A stretch of DNA of 64,000 bases, taken from the NCBI GenBank assembly GCA_015548865.1, contig JADMXW010000009.1, forward strand, positions 62,001-126,000. The letters are read 5' to 3'. Under the pieces are notes generated by a model. The model had not been told where the DNA came from, made no database searches, and was given only the letters and a program-made list of their open reading frames with translations. The first letter of the stretch is position 1. Every line of letters starts with the position of its first letter. Below are positions 37,318 through 46,982 of the stretch, in pieces. This DNA comes from Serratia marcescens (lineage in GTDB: Bacteria; Pseudomonadota; Gammaproteobacteria; Enterobacterales; Enterobacteriaceae). The position numbers and the translations under genes are program-made.

Positions 37318-38133
37318 TTATTTCCTCTCGAAATACGATGCCAGTTCAGAAAAGCCCATAGCGTCTTTGGAATAATTAAACGTGCCTTTTACCATGACCT
37401 CTTGAGCCGCGTGTACAAACATACCATAGGCAAACCGCGCCATTGATGCCCCGACACTAATTCGCTTTACACCTGCATCGGCCAATTCAGCAATGCTAAA
37501 TATTTCTCCGGGCAACCCCATCACAACATTGACGGGCTTTGTCAGTGCCTGACATACCGTTTTAATCATTGTGATATCTCTGATGCCCGGTGCATAAAGA
37601 ACATCGGCTCCGGCTTTTTCAAACGCCTGTAATCTCAGGATCGTTTCATCCAGATCGGTAATTCCCCACATGAAATTTTCAGCACGCGCCGTGATGACAA
37701 AATCATGCGCCAGCGCATCTCGCGCTTTAGCCGCTGCCTCAATTCTCTCCACTGCCAGACTAAAATCGTAAATAGGCTTGCTGGCTATGCCTGTATGATC
37801 TTCCAGAGAGCATCCCGCCAAACCGATGCCCGCGGCAATTTTGACCGTCTGAGCGGCACTTTCCGGGCAATCCCCCATCCCTTTTTCAAGATCTGCGGAT
37901 ACTGGCAAAGCGGTGGCATTCACGAGAGACTGACAATGCGAAAGCGTCTGCTCCCACGGAACCGTCCCTTCCTGAACCCCTAATGAAAAAGCAAGCCCCG
38001 CGCTGGTTGTCGCAAGCGCTTTAAACCCCATGGATTCGAGAATCCGTGCAGTGCCGATATCCCAGGGGTTAGGAATAACGAAAACATCATCAAGCTCATG
38101 TAGCCGACGAAAAGCAGTTCCTTTATCTTCCAT
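37318..38133 (-). CDS. Isocitrate lyase/PEP mutase family protein
   Basis: 271 residues: PEP-mutase/isocitrate lyase TIM-barrel type. FVIPNPWDIGTARILESMGF, LPVSADLEKGMGD, SLEDHTG and TARAENFMWGITDLDET give the metal- and PEP-type site. Members include oxaloacetate decarboxylase-like and phosphonate-cleaving enzymes; many are of unknown substrate. It is a single gene on the minus strand flanked by repeats, without phosphonate genes nearby. Confidence 0.8.
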   Translation of the reverse strand: MEDKGTAFRRLHELDDVFVIPNPWDIGTARILESMGFKALATTSAGLAFSLGVQEGTVPWEQTLSHCQSLVNATALPVSADLEKGMGDCPESAAQTVKIAAGIGLAGCSLEDHTGIASKPIYDFSLAVERIEAAAKARDALAHDFVITARAENFMWGITDLDETILRLQAFEKAGADVLYAPGIRDITMIKTVCQALTKPVNVVMGLPGEIFSIAELADAGVKRISVGASMARFAYGMFVHAAQEVMVKGTFNYSKDAMGFSELASYFERK

Positions 38134-38291
38134 GTTTAACCCCTTGATTTAGTATTAAATTGTAGTGATATGATGGGAGCCATTTCCTGAAGCAGCCAGT
38201 GCCATACTTTATACTGTCTGTAATATTGGCCACCGTTTTAGCGTTTTTCCAGCACTGTTTCTCCGATTCATTTGGCGGTAATCCACCGTTC

Positions 38292-38547
38292 TACCCTAAA
38301 TAATTCGAGTTGCAGGACAAAACGTTTACGTTTTGAACAGCGCTTGCGCTGGCCCGCAGGGTGAATCTCAGGGATGAGATTCATTAATCCCGATGAGCTT
38401 ACTCAAGTAATTGATTCGGGTGACAAATTTGTCTGGAACAAATTTGAACGCCGCATGCGGCGGCCTCGTAAGATGTGAGGCCCAGGGATGGGCTGAATAA
38501 TGAGCGTAGCCAACGCACCGGCAACTTGAAGTATGACGGGTATATAC
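38292..38547. repeat. Dispersed enterobacterial intergenic repeat, copy 2, with ERIC-like insert
   Basis: Starts TACCCTAAATAATTCGAGTT and ends GAAGTATGACGGGTATA like the copy at 4511-4678, but the middle is longer and holds GATGAGCTTACTCAAGTAAT plus GATTCGGGTGA, which resembles the ERIC palindrome. The two copies share GAACGCCGCATGC. Confidence 0.75.
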
Positions 38548-39046
38548 TTATACGACCTGAGTGAACTGTAATATCCCAAGATGTAGTCCGTAATCGCATG
38601 AGCGACCTCGCTGAAGTTCATATACCTCATTACGTGTATTAGCGGATTACAACTGATTATTAAAACCCTGAAATCGCCAGAATCAGAAGATGTGGTGTTC
38701 TAATTACTGCTTTGATGTTTTTTCCACGCGTTTGGAGGACCCAGATGCGCACAACCATCGATATAAACGGGAAGTCTTCCCCACATACATGGGGTGAGCT
38801 GATATCATCACCTAAATCCGAGTCAAGACTGAAATATATTATTTACTGCACAATGAATAATTTTTTCCAGACGTGATATTTGTCAGAAAATAAATTCCCC
38901 ATAGTTTTTTCTCTTTCCGTGATTTCTTCGTGGGGCTTCTTTTGCAGCGAGATTTTTTGCTTTTTTGTTTTTGAAAAATTAATGTGTAAGCCTTCACGGT
39001 TTTGCACCGGAAGGATGACCCATACTGTATGTGACGGAGGTTAATT
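38548..39046. other. Intergenic region before the nucleoside-salvage operon
   Basis: About 500 bases with no convincing gene. It should contain the promoter of the salvage operon (a GGAGG ribosome site is just before 39047). A short element at 38786-38812, GTCTTCCCCACATACATGGGG, looks like a single type I-E CRISPR-type repeat but there is no array. Confidence 0.5.
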
Positions 39047-40279
39047 ATGTTGACCAAAAAAGATCGCCGCGAATTATTATATTGCCTTATCAGGGAACAT
39101 GAACATGTTAGAGTGGATTCTTTAGCCAAACATTTTAATGTCACACGTGAAACCATACGCAGCGATTTAACTTTTCTGGAGAAAGAAGAGTTAATTGTAC
39201 GATTTCATGGTGGGGCGAGATTAGCTGCTATCGCCGCCAAAGACAAAGGCATTGATGCTGAAAAAAGAAATATTTCCGCATTATTCAGGACAATAAAAAC
39301 TGAACAGGATGGTGCAATGAACATTAACAAAACGAATGTGAACCGAGGAAAGGTGTGTATTCTCGGATCTTTTAACGTTGACATCGTTGCGCGGGTTGAT
39401 CGTTTCCCCAAAAGTGGTGAAACCCTTATCGCTATCGAGAATACCCTCGGTCCAGGTGGGAAAGGATGTAATCAGGCGATGGCGGCATTTTATGCCGATG
39501 CCAGAGTGCATTTCGTCGCCAAAGTCGGTACCGATCAGTTTAGCCAATTTGCCCGTAACCACTTTAAATCCTCCGGGATGGATTCCTATACCCTGTATCA
39601 AACCGCTGAGTATCCTACCGGCAGCGCAGTGATATATGTTTCAGAACAAGATGGCGAAAATATGATCGCGATTGCCCCCGGCGCAAATCAAGCCATCACA
39701 AAAGAGGAGATTTATGAATTACTGCCTGAACTTGAAAGCGCTACAGTGAGTTTGATGCAGTTGGAAAATAATCTCGACGCCGTATTTAGCATGATCGAAC
39801 TGGCACATTCGCTCCATAAGACGGTGATCGTCAATCCTGCGCCATTTTCACCTGAAATTATCCCTTATCTGAATAAGATCGACATTCTCACGCCAAATGA
39901 AACCGAAGCCAGCCAATTATCCGGTATAGAAGTCACAGATATTGACAGCGCCAAACGAGCGGCAGAGATCATTATGGCGATGGGGGGGAAGACCGTCCTG
40001 ATTACGCTGGGAAGCCAAGGGGTCTTGATCGCCAATAATGGCAGCTATACGCATTTAGCCGCCTTTCCCTGCGTGGTGGTTGATACCACCGGTGCGGGTG
40101 ATTCATTTAACGGCGCTCTGGCCGCATCGCTGGCAAATGGCAAGGATTTGCTGAGCGCCGCCTATTACGCTGCGGCATTTGCATCGTTAGCGGTCGAGCG
40201 TGAAGGCGCTGCAAACATGCCCAGTCACCAGGCAACATTACAACGTCTGTCCCACTACCAATCCTCTCTCGTCTATTAA
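39047..40279 (+). CDS. DeoR-type HTH fused to a ribokinase/PfkB domain
   Basis: 410 residues. The first ~60 residues are a DeoR-type winged HTH (LAKHFNVTRETIRSDLTFLE, FHGGARL), then a complete ribokinase-like domain from about residue 100: GSFNVDIVARVDRFPKSGET, GPGGKGCNQAMAAF, and the catalytic Asp in DTTGAGDSFNGAL. It would phosphorylate ribose or a related sugar and at the same time bind DNA, so it could sense its own substrate. First gene of a three-gene operon with a nucleoside hydrolase and a transporter. Confidence 0.85.
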   Translation: MLTKKDRRELLYCLIREHEHVRVDSLAKHFNVTRETIRSDLTFLEKEELIVRFHGGARLAAIAAKDKGIDAEKRNISALFRTIKTEQDGAMNINKTNVNRGKVCILGSFNVDIVARVDRFPKSGETLIAIENTLGPGGKGCNQAMAAFYADARVHFVAKVGTDQFSQFARNHFKSSGMDSYTLYQTAEYPTGSAVIYVSEQDGENMIAIAPGANQAITKEEIYELLPELESATVSLMQLENNLDAVFSMIELAHSLHKTVIVNPAPFSPEIIPYLNKIDILTPNETEASQLSGIEVTDIDSAKRAAEIIMAMGGKTVLITLGSQGVLIANNGSYTHLAAFPCVVVDTTGAGDSFNGALAASLANGKDLLSAAYYAAAFASLAVEREGAANMPSHQATLQRLSHYQSSLVY

Positions 40280-40302
40280 AAATACGTCCAACGAGGTCAA
40301 TT

Positions 40303-41253
40303 ATGATTAAGGCAATTTACGATACGGATCCGGGTGTTGATGATGCCGTTGCGTTACATTTCGCCGCAGAAAGCCAGGATATTGAATTAGTAGGGATTAC
40401 CACGATTTTCGGTAATAACACCATTGATGTCACCACAAACAACGCGTTATTTCTGAAAGAGAAACTGGACATTGGATGCCCGGTGGCGCGCGGTTGTGCC
40501 GCGCCGTTGGTGATTGCGCCCAACCCGCCTTCTGTAGTGGCACATGGCAACAATGGGCTGGGCGATGCGTTTGAGGTGACGACGCAGACGCAGTGCGATC
40601 CGCGTCATGCCGCACAATTCATCATCGATACGGTGCGCGCTAACCCCGGTGAAATTACCCTCATTGCGGTGGGGCCGCTCACCAACCTGGCACTGGCCTG
40701 CCGCTTGGCGCCTGAGATTGCTTCTTTGATCAAACAGGTGGTGATCATGGGCGGCACCACGTTACGTAACGCGCATTTCGGCAATAAATCACCGGTGGCC
40801 GAAGCCAATATCCATCGCGATCCCCATGCTGCGCAAATCGTGTTCAATAGTGGGCTGCCGTTAACCATGGTAGGTCTGGATGTCACCCATGAAGTGCTGC
40901 TCGACAATACGCGTTTGGCACAGTTGGCCCACCACGCGAACCCCCATAATCAGCTGTTGTTCCGCATTGTTCAGCACTACATCCGCTACGCCAAGACACG
41001 TTACGGGCTGGATGGTATGCGGCCGCACGATCTGCAAGCGTTTATCTGCGCGATTCATCCTGAGTTTTACCACACCATCAGCGGTAATGTTCAGGTGGTG
41101 ATGGAAGGGCCGGCGGAAGGGCAAACCCTGCACTATTTCGGCGAACACATGAAAGGGCGCGAGCACATGAGCGTCACCGAGGTTTGTGTCAGCGTCGATG
41201 CGCCACGGGTCGCGAACTGTTATTTCGATACCTTGCTCAACGTTCCCCAGTAA
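40303..41253 (+). CDS. Inosine-uridine-type nucleoside hydrolase (Rih family)
   Basis: 316 residues. The calcium site DTDPGVDDAVAL at residue 7 is intact, followed by AVGPLTNLALACRLAP and HDLQAFICAIHPE. It splits a ribonucleoside into base and ribose. Which of RihA, B or C is closest cannot be told from inspection. Downstream of the ribokinase fusion by 23 bases; the two would feed ribose into ribose 5-phosphate. Confidence 0.92.
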   Translation: MIKAIYDTDPGVDDAVALHFAAESQDIELVGITTIFGNNTIDVTTNNALFLKEKLDIGCPVARGCAAPLVIAPNPPSVVAHGNNGLGDAFEVTTQTQCDPRHAAQFIIDTVRANPGEITLIAVGPLTNLALACRLAPEIASLIKQVVIMGGTTLRNAHFGNKSPVAEANIHRDPHAAQIVFNSGLPLTMVGLDVTHEVLLDNTRLAQLAHHANPHNQLLFRIVQHYIRYAKTRYGLDGMRPHDLQAFICAIHPEFYHTISGNVQVVMEGPAEGQTLHYFGEHMKGREHMSVTEVCVSVDAPRVANCYFDTLLNVPQ

Positions 41254-41265
41254 GGAGCTTTTGTT

Positions 41266-42756
41266 ATGCAACTGACAATGGCAAGCAAAGTGGGCCCGCT
41301 GTCTGTCGCTACGCTTTTGATGGTGGCAACGATGGCGATATTGGCCGTGCTGTATCTGTATGCGCCCTTGAACACTTTCATTCTGGTGTTTTCCTTTGTG
41401 GTGATCTTCCTGGTTGCCAGAGGGATCGCCGCAGGGTGGTATGCGCAGGCGGTGGTGCTGATCGGTGGCGTCGCGTTATTGCTGGCGACCGCTTATCTGC
41501 TTCCCGGCGTCGCTATCACCAGCAAATCGTCAGGCTCGCATCTGTTGGATGTGTTTGTTGCCATCAAACAAACCTTTAGCCAACAAGCAGCAGGGTTAGG
41601 GCTGACTATCATGGTCATTGCGGGTTTTTCCCGTTATATGAACGAGATAGGAGCCTCGGACAAGCTGGTGGAGATTTGCGTTATTCCATTACGCAGAGTG
41701 CAATCGCGCTATATTTTGTTGGGGCTAAGTTATGTGGTGATGCAGGTACTGGCGTTGTTTATTCCCAGTGCGTCTGGTTTAGGGCTGCTAATGATGGCAA
41801 CCATGTACCCTGTGTTGCGTAGCGTCGGTTGCAGCAAAGAGTCGGTGGCGGCGGTGATTGCCTCTGGCGTCTGCATCGATTTTGGTCCGGCGGCGTCCAG
41901 CATGATTGTAGGGGCCGAGGTGGCGAAGGTCGATCTGTTTGGCTTTTTCGTTTACCAGCAACTTCCCGTCGCCGTGGTGTTGATCCCGTTTATTGGCGTG
42001 ATGCACATGATTATGCTGCGTTACTGGGATAAAAAAGCCGCCACGCAAGAGAATGGCAGCGACAATGAGGTCATGTCAACCAAGCCGAGTGATAAAAAGG
42101 ATGTGCCGACATTCTATGCTCTGCTGCCTGCCATTCCGATGTTTTTGCTGTTCATCTTCTCGGAGCTGTCAGAGGGGATCTTACCTGTCTGGATGCGTTT
42201 CCATGTTGATGTGGTGTCTGCGTTGCTGTTTTCTTTTGCGTTGTCACTGCTGGTAGATATTGCGATGGGGCGCAATGTTAAGCAGGCGTTGGCAAAGGTT
42301 TCTGCACTGTTTGATCAGATGGGCAAAGCCTTTATTGCGATTGTCTCTATTATTTTCTGTGCGCAGGTGCTGGCGACAGGCATGATGAAAATCGGCGTGA
42401 TCAATATTCTGTTCAACATGGTGCCCACCGGTAACCATACGATGATTTTGACCGTGGTTATCTTTAGCAGCCTGATCTTTTTCGGTTCCGTCTTGCTGGG
42501 CACCGGCACCACCTTTAATGCCTTTGCGCCCGTAGCCGGAGAAGTGGCGAAAGTCGCGGGCATTCCAATGGCGGGGATCTTAATTCCTATGCAGTTTGCC
42601 AGCTCGTTCGGGCGGACGTTGTCACCGATTGCTGGGATTGTTCTCGCGGTGGCAGCCATGGTGGGAATTAGCCCAGCAGAGATTGTGAAACGTAACCTTG
42701 TGCAGATGGTTGCCGCGTTCGTGTTCTCCATGCTTATCAGTTTTATCCTGACCTGA
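41266..42756 (+). CDS. DcuC/YfcC-type transporter, probable nucleoside uptake
   Basis: 496 residues, about twelve membrane helices, with the DcuC-family repeated signature (FGSVLLGTGTTFNAFAP, MQFASSFGRTLSPIAGIVLA, ASGVCIDFGPAASSMIVGAE). Proteins of the DcuC family usually move C4-dicarboxylates, but here the gene is the last in an operon with a nucleoside hydrolase and ribokinase; a nucleoside or purine substrate is suggested. It starts 12 bases after the hydrolase gene and is followed by a terminator. Confidence 0.8.
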   Translation: MQLTMASKVGPLSVATLLMVATMAILAVLYLYAPLNTFILVFSFVVIFLVARGIAAGWYAQAVVLIGGVALLLATAYLLPGVAITSKSSGSHLLDVFVAIKQTFSQQAAGLGLTIMVIAGFSRYMNEIGASDKLVEICVIPLRRVQSRYILLGLSYVVMQVLALFIPSASGLGLLMMATMYPVLRSVGCSKESVAAVIASGVCIDFGPAASSMIVGAEVAKVDLFGFFVYQQLPVAVVLIPFIGVMHMIMLRYWDKKAATQENGSDNEVMSTKPSDKKDVPTFYALLPAIPMFLLFIFSELSEGILPVWMRFHVDVVSALLFSFALSLLVDIAMGRNVKQALAKVSALFDQMGKAFIAIVSIIFCAQVLATGMMKIGVINILFNMVPTGNHTMILTVVIFSSLIFFGSVLLGTGTTFNAFAPVAGEVAKVAGIPMAGILIPMQFASSFGRTLSPIAGIVLAVAAMVGISPAEIVKRNLVQMVAAFVFSMLISFILT

Positions 42757-42792
42757 TACCCCACTAAAACACGGTTAACAGATGAGTGAATG

Positions 42793-42824
42793 ATGCCGGT
42801 GACGAATGTGACCGGCATTTTTTT
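42793..42824 (+). terminator. Rho-independent terminator of the nucleoside-salvage operon
   Basis: ATGCCGGT-(10)-ACCGGCAT followed by seven Ts, 37 bases after the transporter stop. Confidence 0.85.
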
Positions 42825-43210
42825 GAACACTCATGTCGGCTGCTTGAAAAGTGGGGCTGTTCGTTACCCTCACGCCATGCAATGATGGATGCCGTGATAA
42901 GCCCAAGTGGCAAGACCATCAGCCGATTGAGGTTTAGCGCGTTGTCAAAAACATCTCCCTCAATAGTTGAACAAAGGTCTGCCGGCCAGTGAGGTGGGAT
43001 ACAGCGAGTACAGGAAACTAATGCCCATTTAGGGATAAAAGGCGGTAGCGAGCGGACACAGTGCTTTGTTGGCGGGCGAGGCTGTCGAATGCCTTACCCG
43101 ATCAAGGGGTTAAACGTGAAGTTGAAACACACGTTGAGTGCGCCCTAAGCTAAGTTACTGACACATATTAATTATTTTATTTTCAACAATATCCCCAATA
43201 TTGTCTTTAG
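42825..43210. other. Intergenic region without a clear gene
   Basis: About 390 bases. I see no recognisable promoter, repeat or RNA gene. Confidence 0.5.
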
Positions 43211-43444
43211 TTATGAATCGCTCATTCTCTCTATTTTTTCAAAAAATTTTTCTTCGACCGATTCTATGAATAAACGCGCTATAGGGCTTCTCAGCGCCTC
43301 TATTGGGTCTTGCTGCTTCTGCTTGAGAATAGCGATTTGAACTCTTTTATTTATACGCGCCAGAACATGTGTCAGGAGAGTGTCGATTACATGTCTACTC
43401 GCTGTCGCTAGTATGACGTGGTTGAAGTTCTTTAAATGAGTCAT
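43211..43444 (-). CDS. Small hypothetical protein
   Basis: 77 residues, basic and helical (HVLARINKRVQIAILKQKQQ). Not recognised. It could be real or a random open frame; it is divergent from the membrane protein at 43489. Confidence 0.35.
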   Translation of the reverse strand: MTHLKNFNHVILATASRHVIDTLLTHVLARINKRVQIAILKQKQQDPIEALRSPIARLFIESVEEKFFEKIERMSDS

Positions 43445-43488
43445 GGTAACTTACACAAGCACGACGATCAGCACATGAGAGGCATCAC

Positions 43489-43998
43489 ATGTCTACGGCT
43501 ATATTTTCAAATACACCGATATGGGTATGGATTCTTTTTGTTTTTTTAATAAAGAGAGGTGTATCTGCACTACACCCCCGGGAAACCACCTTAAACAGGC
43601 TATTCATAATACCCGTATTATTTTTATCAGCAGGTCTATACCATCTAATTGGATTTAACCTTTACCCCACAATATTAACATATGCAATCACTTTAATTAC
43701 ATCATGTATTATTAGAGTATCATTTTTACGGCTTTCCCCTGTTGAATACAATGCATCTACCAGGTTGGTTACTCGCACGGGAAGTCCTTTTGTTCTTATC
43801 CTAATCCTTGCTTCTTTTGCTTTTAAATTTTCTATGACCTACTTTATGGAAAATGACTCGATGTTATTAATGAGTTTTACATTTCAATTCTTATGGGGAG
43901 CAGGTTCGGGCATTGCTACAGGTTTATCTTGGGGTGGCTTATTGTATGTGATATATAAGATAAGAGAGAAAACCAACACGGCACTTCCTAATTCTTGA
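43489..43998 (+). CDS. Small multi-pass membrane protein (DUF6622-like)
   Basis: 169 residues with five or six hydrophobic helices (WVWILFVFLIKRGVSALHPR at the start, FQFLWGAGSGIATGLSWGGL at the end). Resembles enterobacterial DUF6622-type proteins of unknown function. An independent gene at the left flank of the integrated island. Confidence 0.7.
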   Translation: MSTAIFSNTPIWVWILFVFLIKRGVSALHPRETTLNRLFIIPVLFLSAGLYHLIGFNLYPTILTYAITLITSCIIRVSFLRLSPVEYNASTRLVTRTGSPFVLILILASFAFKFSMTYFMENDSMLLMSFTFQFLWGAGSGIATGLSWGGLLYVIYKIREKTNTALPNS

Positions 43999-44064
43999 TA
44001 CCGAACTTGTTTTAAATAACAAGGTGTCGGGTTAAATATTTATCCCTGGCACACCCGTGAATAA

Positions 44065-44110
44065 AAAAATGCCCCCTTACTCGTTGGGTGTCCAACTTTT
44101 GGAGTGTAGT
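44065..44110 (-). mobile_element. Possible IS3/IS150-type end (solo remnant)
   Basis: Read on the minus strand from 44113: TGAACTACACTCCAAAAGTT then GGACACCCAACGAGTAAGGG, similar to the ends of IS150-group elements (TGNACTGCACC...GTTGGAC). No transposase follows. It supplies the stop codon of the truncated frame at 44111-44398. Assignment is by memory of the IR pattern. Confidence 0.35.
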
Positions 44111-44398
44111 TCAAAAAGGCTTTCCTGCGTATTTAAGACCATATTGTGGCTTTTGGTGACGAATCGCCATCTGATTAGTCGTGAATTCTAGAATCAAGCA
44201 GTTTATTCTGGTGCCATAGTGGTGCACCTTAAAACTCTTAACGGAGAAATAAACCAGCGGCAATCGCTCGCGCTTTTCCGATGTCGTTTGTTTCTGTTGA
44301 AGCGTGAATCTCACTCTGTCACGTGTAGAGACAGTATCGGGAGGGAACTGCAATACGGACAGCATAAATACCGCTGCTACGGCGATACAAATTATCAC
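44111..44398 (-). pseudogene. Truncated small membrane-anchored protein gene
   Basis: 95 codons. The start MIICIAVAAVFMLSVLQFPP is a signal anchor; the C-terminal end is cut by the IS-like end whose first TGA is its stop. Possibly a broken lipoprotein or periplasmic gene; not otherwise recognised. Confidence 0.3.
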
Positions 44399-44495
44399 GT
44401 TGCGCCATCGGCTGTATGACCTCTATGTAGTAGAGGCTACGCGATTTCACTCTGAATGGATTTAATGATAACTAAATCAATAAGATAGAAGTTAA

Positions 44496-44543
44496 TGGTG
44501 CGATAATAGGAGTCGAACCTACGACCTTCGCATTACGAATGCG
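44496..44543 (-). other. attL: 3' fragment of a thrW-like tRNA-Thr(CGT) gene
   Basis: On the minus strand this reads CGCATTCGTAATGCGAAGG (anticodon arm with CGT), then GTCGTAGGTTCGACTCC TAT (T arm) and the acceptor end TATCGCACCA. It equals the last ~48 bases of E. coli thrW except for one deleted base in the acceptor stem; the D arm and 5' half are missing. It is the duplicated attachment core left by an integrating element whose integrase begins 174 bases on. The intact tRNA must lie beyond the right end of the island. Confidence 0.88.
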
Positions 44544-44716
44544 AAAAAATCATTATTTACTTCTATTCATTAACGTCGATTAAAATTAAAAAAATATTAA
44601 AAACAATAAATTAAATAAAATCACACATATGTTAGCATGGATAGCTATTGACCTTAATATCTGTCAAATGCTTACATATAGCTTACATGAAAGTTCGTGT
44701 AATCGAGTGAAAATTA

Positions 44717-46099
44717 ATGTCTAACTCTAATCGCATCAAACTCACGACCAGTGTTATCGACAAAGCCAAAGCTGACGCCAACAAAGTGCAAACCTTCTAC
44801 TGGGACAGTGAGGTGCCTGGTCTAGGGTTACGGATTACCGCAACAGGAGATAAGGCATTCATATTCCAAAGCCGGGTCCATGGTAAGTCATTGCGAATTA
44901 CTATCGGCAGTGTAAAAGTGTGGCGTCTGGATGGCCCCGCAGATAGCCCAGAGAACAATGCCCGCAAGGAAGCTCGTCGCTTACAGGCTCTGTGCGATAC
45001 AGGTATAGATCCACGAGAAGCCAAAGAGGAACGTCGTCAAGCGGCAGAAGAAAAACTCAGGCAGGCTGAACGAGAAACTACCCCGCTTGGGGTTGCATGG
45101 TCGGCTTACATAGAACACCTGAAAACTACTCGCAGCCCAAAAACGGGAAAACCACGTTCACCCCGCTACATCACCGACCATATCAATCTATCTGCCCCTG
45201 GTGGTAAAACAAAAACCCGAGGTAAAGGCAAAACGGTTGCTGGTCCCCTAGCTTCTTTAATGCCCTTGCGTCTCAAAGAACTCAATGCGGCTAAACTCGC
45301 CGAGTGGCTACAATATGAAAGTATTGAACGCCCCAGTGTCGCAGCCCACGCTTATCGTTTGCTGCGTGCTTTTTTATCTTGGCTTGAACAAAGCCCATGG
45401 TCTGGTTTGGCGGACAAAAACGTATGTCAGTCCCATGAAGTAAAAGAACACTTAGCTCGTGCTGAAACTAAAGACGATTGCTTACAACGAGAACAACTAG
45501 CCAACTGGTTCACAGCAGTTCAACGACTTAGCAACCGGACAATTTCTAACTACTTGCAAATCCTACTGCTGACTGGCGCTCGCCGAGAAGAACTGGCGAA
45601 CCTGAAATGGAATGACATTGATTTTAAATGGCACAGTATGACTATCAAAGACAAAATCGAGGGAGAAAGGATTATACCGCTAACGCCATATGTTTTAATG
45701 TTGGCGCACAGTTTACCACGTCAAAAGTTGAACGATGGCATAACAGATAACCCCTACGTTTTCGCCAGTGCCCGCAGTACTGATGGACGCATCAAAGAAC
45801 CGCGTATTGCGCATAATCGAGCATTGGAAAATGCAGGCTTACCACACATCAGCCTGCATGGATTAAGAAGGTCTTTCGGGACTCTTTCCGAATGGATTGA
45901 AGTACCAGTGGGGATTGTTGCTCAAATCATGGGCCACAAGCCCAGCGCGTTAGCTGAGAAGCACTACCGTCGTAGACCAATAGATTTATTGCGCAAATGG
46001 CATACAAAGATTGAACAATGGGTACTTGAACAGGCTGGGATACTTTTTGTCACACCTGAAAAAGAAAAAACACATATCCGTTTGGTTGAAAACTCATAA
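44717..46099 (+). CDS. P4-type tyrosine recombinase (integrase)
   Basis: 460 residues. N-terminal arm-binding domain (FYWDSEVPGLGLRITATGDK), SAM-like core-binding region, and the catalytic domain with Arg in TGARREELANL, HxxR in LHGLRRSFGTL, and the H/Y pair in IMGHKPSALAEKHYRRRP. It is directed into the island from attL. P4-type integrases recombine at tRNA 3' ends. The island is very likely a P4-type satellite, ICE or genomic island with these genes as cargo. Confidence 0.95.
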   Translation: MSNSNRIKLTTSVIDKAKADANKVQTFYWDSEVPGLGLRITATGDKAFIFQSRVHGKSLRITIGSVKVWRLDGPADSPENNARKEARRLQALCDTGIDPREAKEERRQAAEEKLRQAERETTPLGVAWSAYIEHLKTTRSPKTGKPRSPRYITDHINLSAPGGKTKTRGKGKTVAGPLASLMPLRLKELNAAKLAEWLQYESIERPSVAAHAYRLLRAFLSWLEQSPWSGLADKNVCQSHEVKEHLARAETKDDCLQREQLANWFTAVQRLSNRTISNYLQILLLTGARREELANLKWNDIDFKWHSMTIKDKIEGERIIPLTPYVLMLAHSLPRQKLNDGITDNPYVFASARSTDGRIKEPRIAHNRALENAGLPHISLHGLRRSFGTLSEWIEVPVGIVAQIMGHKPSALAEKHYRRRPIDLLRKWHTKIEQWVLEQAGILFVTPEKEKTHIRLVENS

Positions 46100-46113
46100 A
46101 CGAGAATTTAAAA

Positions 46114-46803
46114 ATGAAAGTCCGATTTATCGACATTATGATGATCTTTGATATAGAACCTTGTGATTGTAACGATTGGCCTGCACCAGGAATGATCTTA
46201 AAGGAAGATGGTATATGGATAACGCCTCCTTCAGAAATAAACAAAGAGATAAGAGACTCGTTAACAAAAGAGGAACTTTACGCCTTAACTGAACATCCAA
46301 CAGGAGATTACACAAAACCGGCGATTTTTATTCCATGCGAAAGAGATGATCTAGTTGATTTTCTTGTTGATAACGATTTTTTCGGTTTTGGATTAATCAC
46401 GAAGATAGAAAAAGAAGGTGAAGATCTCGAGAGACTCGAAATTAACAAAAGCGGCAATAATAAAAAAGCAAAAGAAATGCGTATAGCACATTACAAAAAG
46501 GAAATGGAAAAACTTCGAGAATTGACTAGAATAGAATTAAAAAAACAAGTAGATGACTATTTCTCCTCCACAAGTAAAAATGGGGAAGATAAAAAAACCA
46601 GCATAGCTCAACATCACGAAATGCTTATTCTTAAAGCCATTAGAAATTTAGGACATGAGCCATTGAAGATCTACCAAGAAAACGGAAAACCGGGAATCAA
46701 AAATGAAGTATGGAACAAACTATCTAGTGAGTTCAGCCGCAAGGAAACTTTTGAATATCGATGGAAAAACATGAGAAAGAAAGGGAAAATCAAAAATCAA
46801 TAA
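46114..46803 (+). CDS. Hypothetical protein next to the integrase
   Basis: 229 residues, not recognised. Acidic, lysine-rich C-terminal half (KIEKEGEDLERLEINKSG, then FSRKETFEYRWKNMRKKG) suggests a helical or nucleic-acid-binding tail; the last ~60 residues look like a small HTH. Starts 14 bases after the integrase stop and may be co-transcribed. A hairpin TAGCTCAG...CTGAGCTA (46826-46852) follows. Confidence 0.6.
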   Translation: MKVRFIDIMMIFDIEPCDCNDWPAPGMILKEDGIWITPPSEINKEIRDSLTKEELYALTEHPTGDYTKPAIFIPCERDDLVDFLVDNDFFGFGLITKIEKEGEDLERLEINKSGNNKKAKEMRIAHYKKEMEKLRELTRIELKKQVDDYFSSTSKNGEDKKTSIAQHHEMLILKAIRNLGHEPLKIYQENGKPGIKNEVWNKLSSEFSRKETFEYRWKNMRKKGKIKNQ

Positions 46804-46982
46804 TAATACTATTGAATATTTGTATTAGCTCAGATTTAAGCTGACTGAGCTATGTTCTATAACACTATTAAACCAGCCAGTCGGTAACGAACGAAAATCT
46901 GATAATGAAATAAAAAAACCAAACAGCATCTAAGTGTCGCTCTTGCTGTAAATTTTCACTATCTACATCAGGTGCCACTGCA

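Noticed and set aside
38786-38812. GTCTTCCCCACATACATGGGG looks like one type I-E CRISPR repeat
   Set aside because: Only one copy, with no spacer-repeat series on either side and no cas genes in the window.
44111-44398. Functional IS copy near 44.1 kb
   Set aside because: Only one possible end of about 46 bases; no transposase frame.
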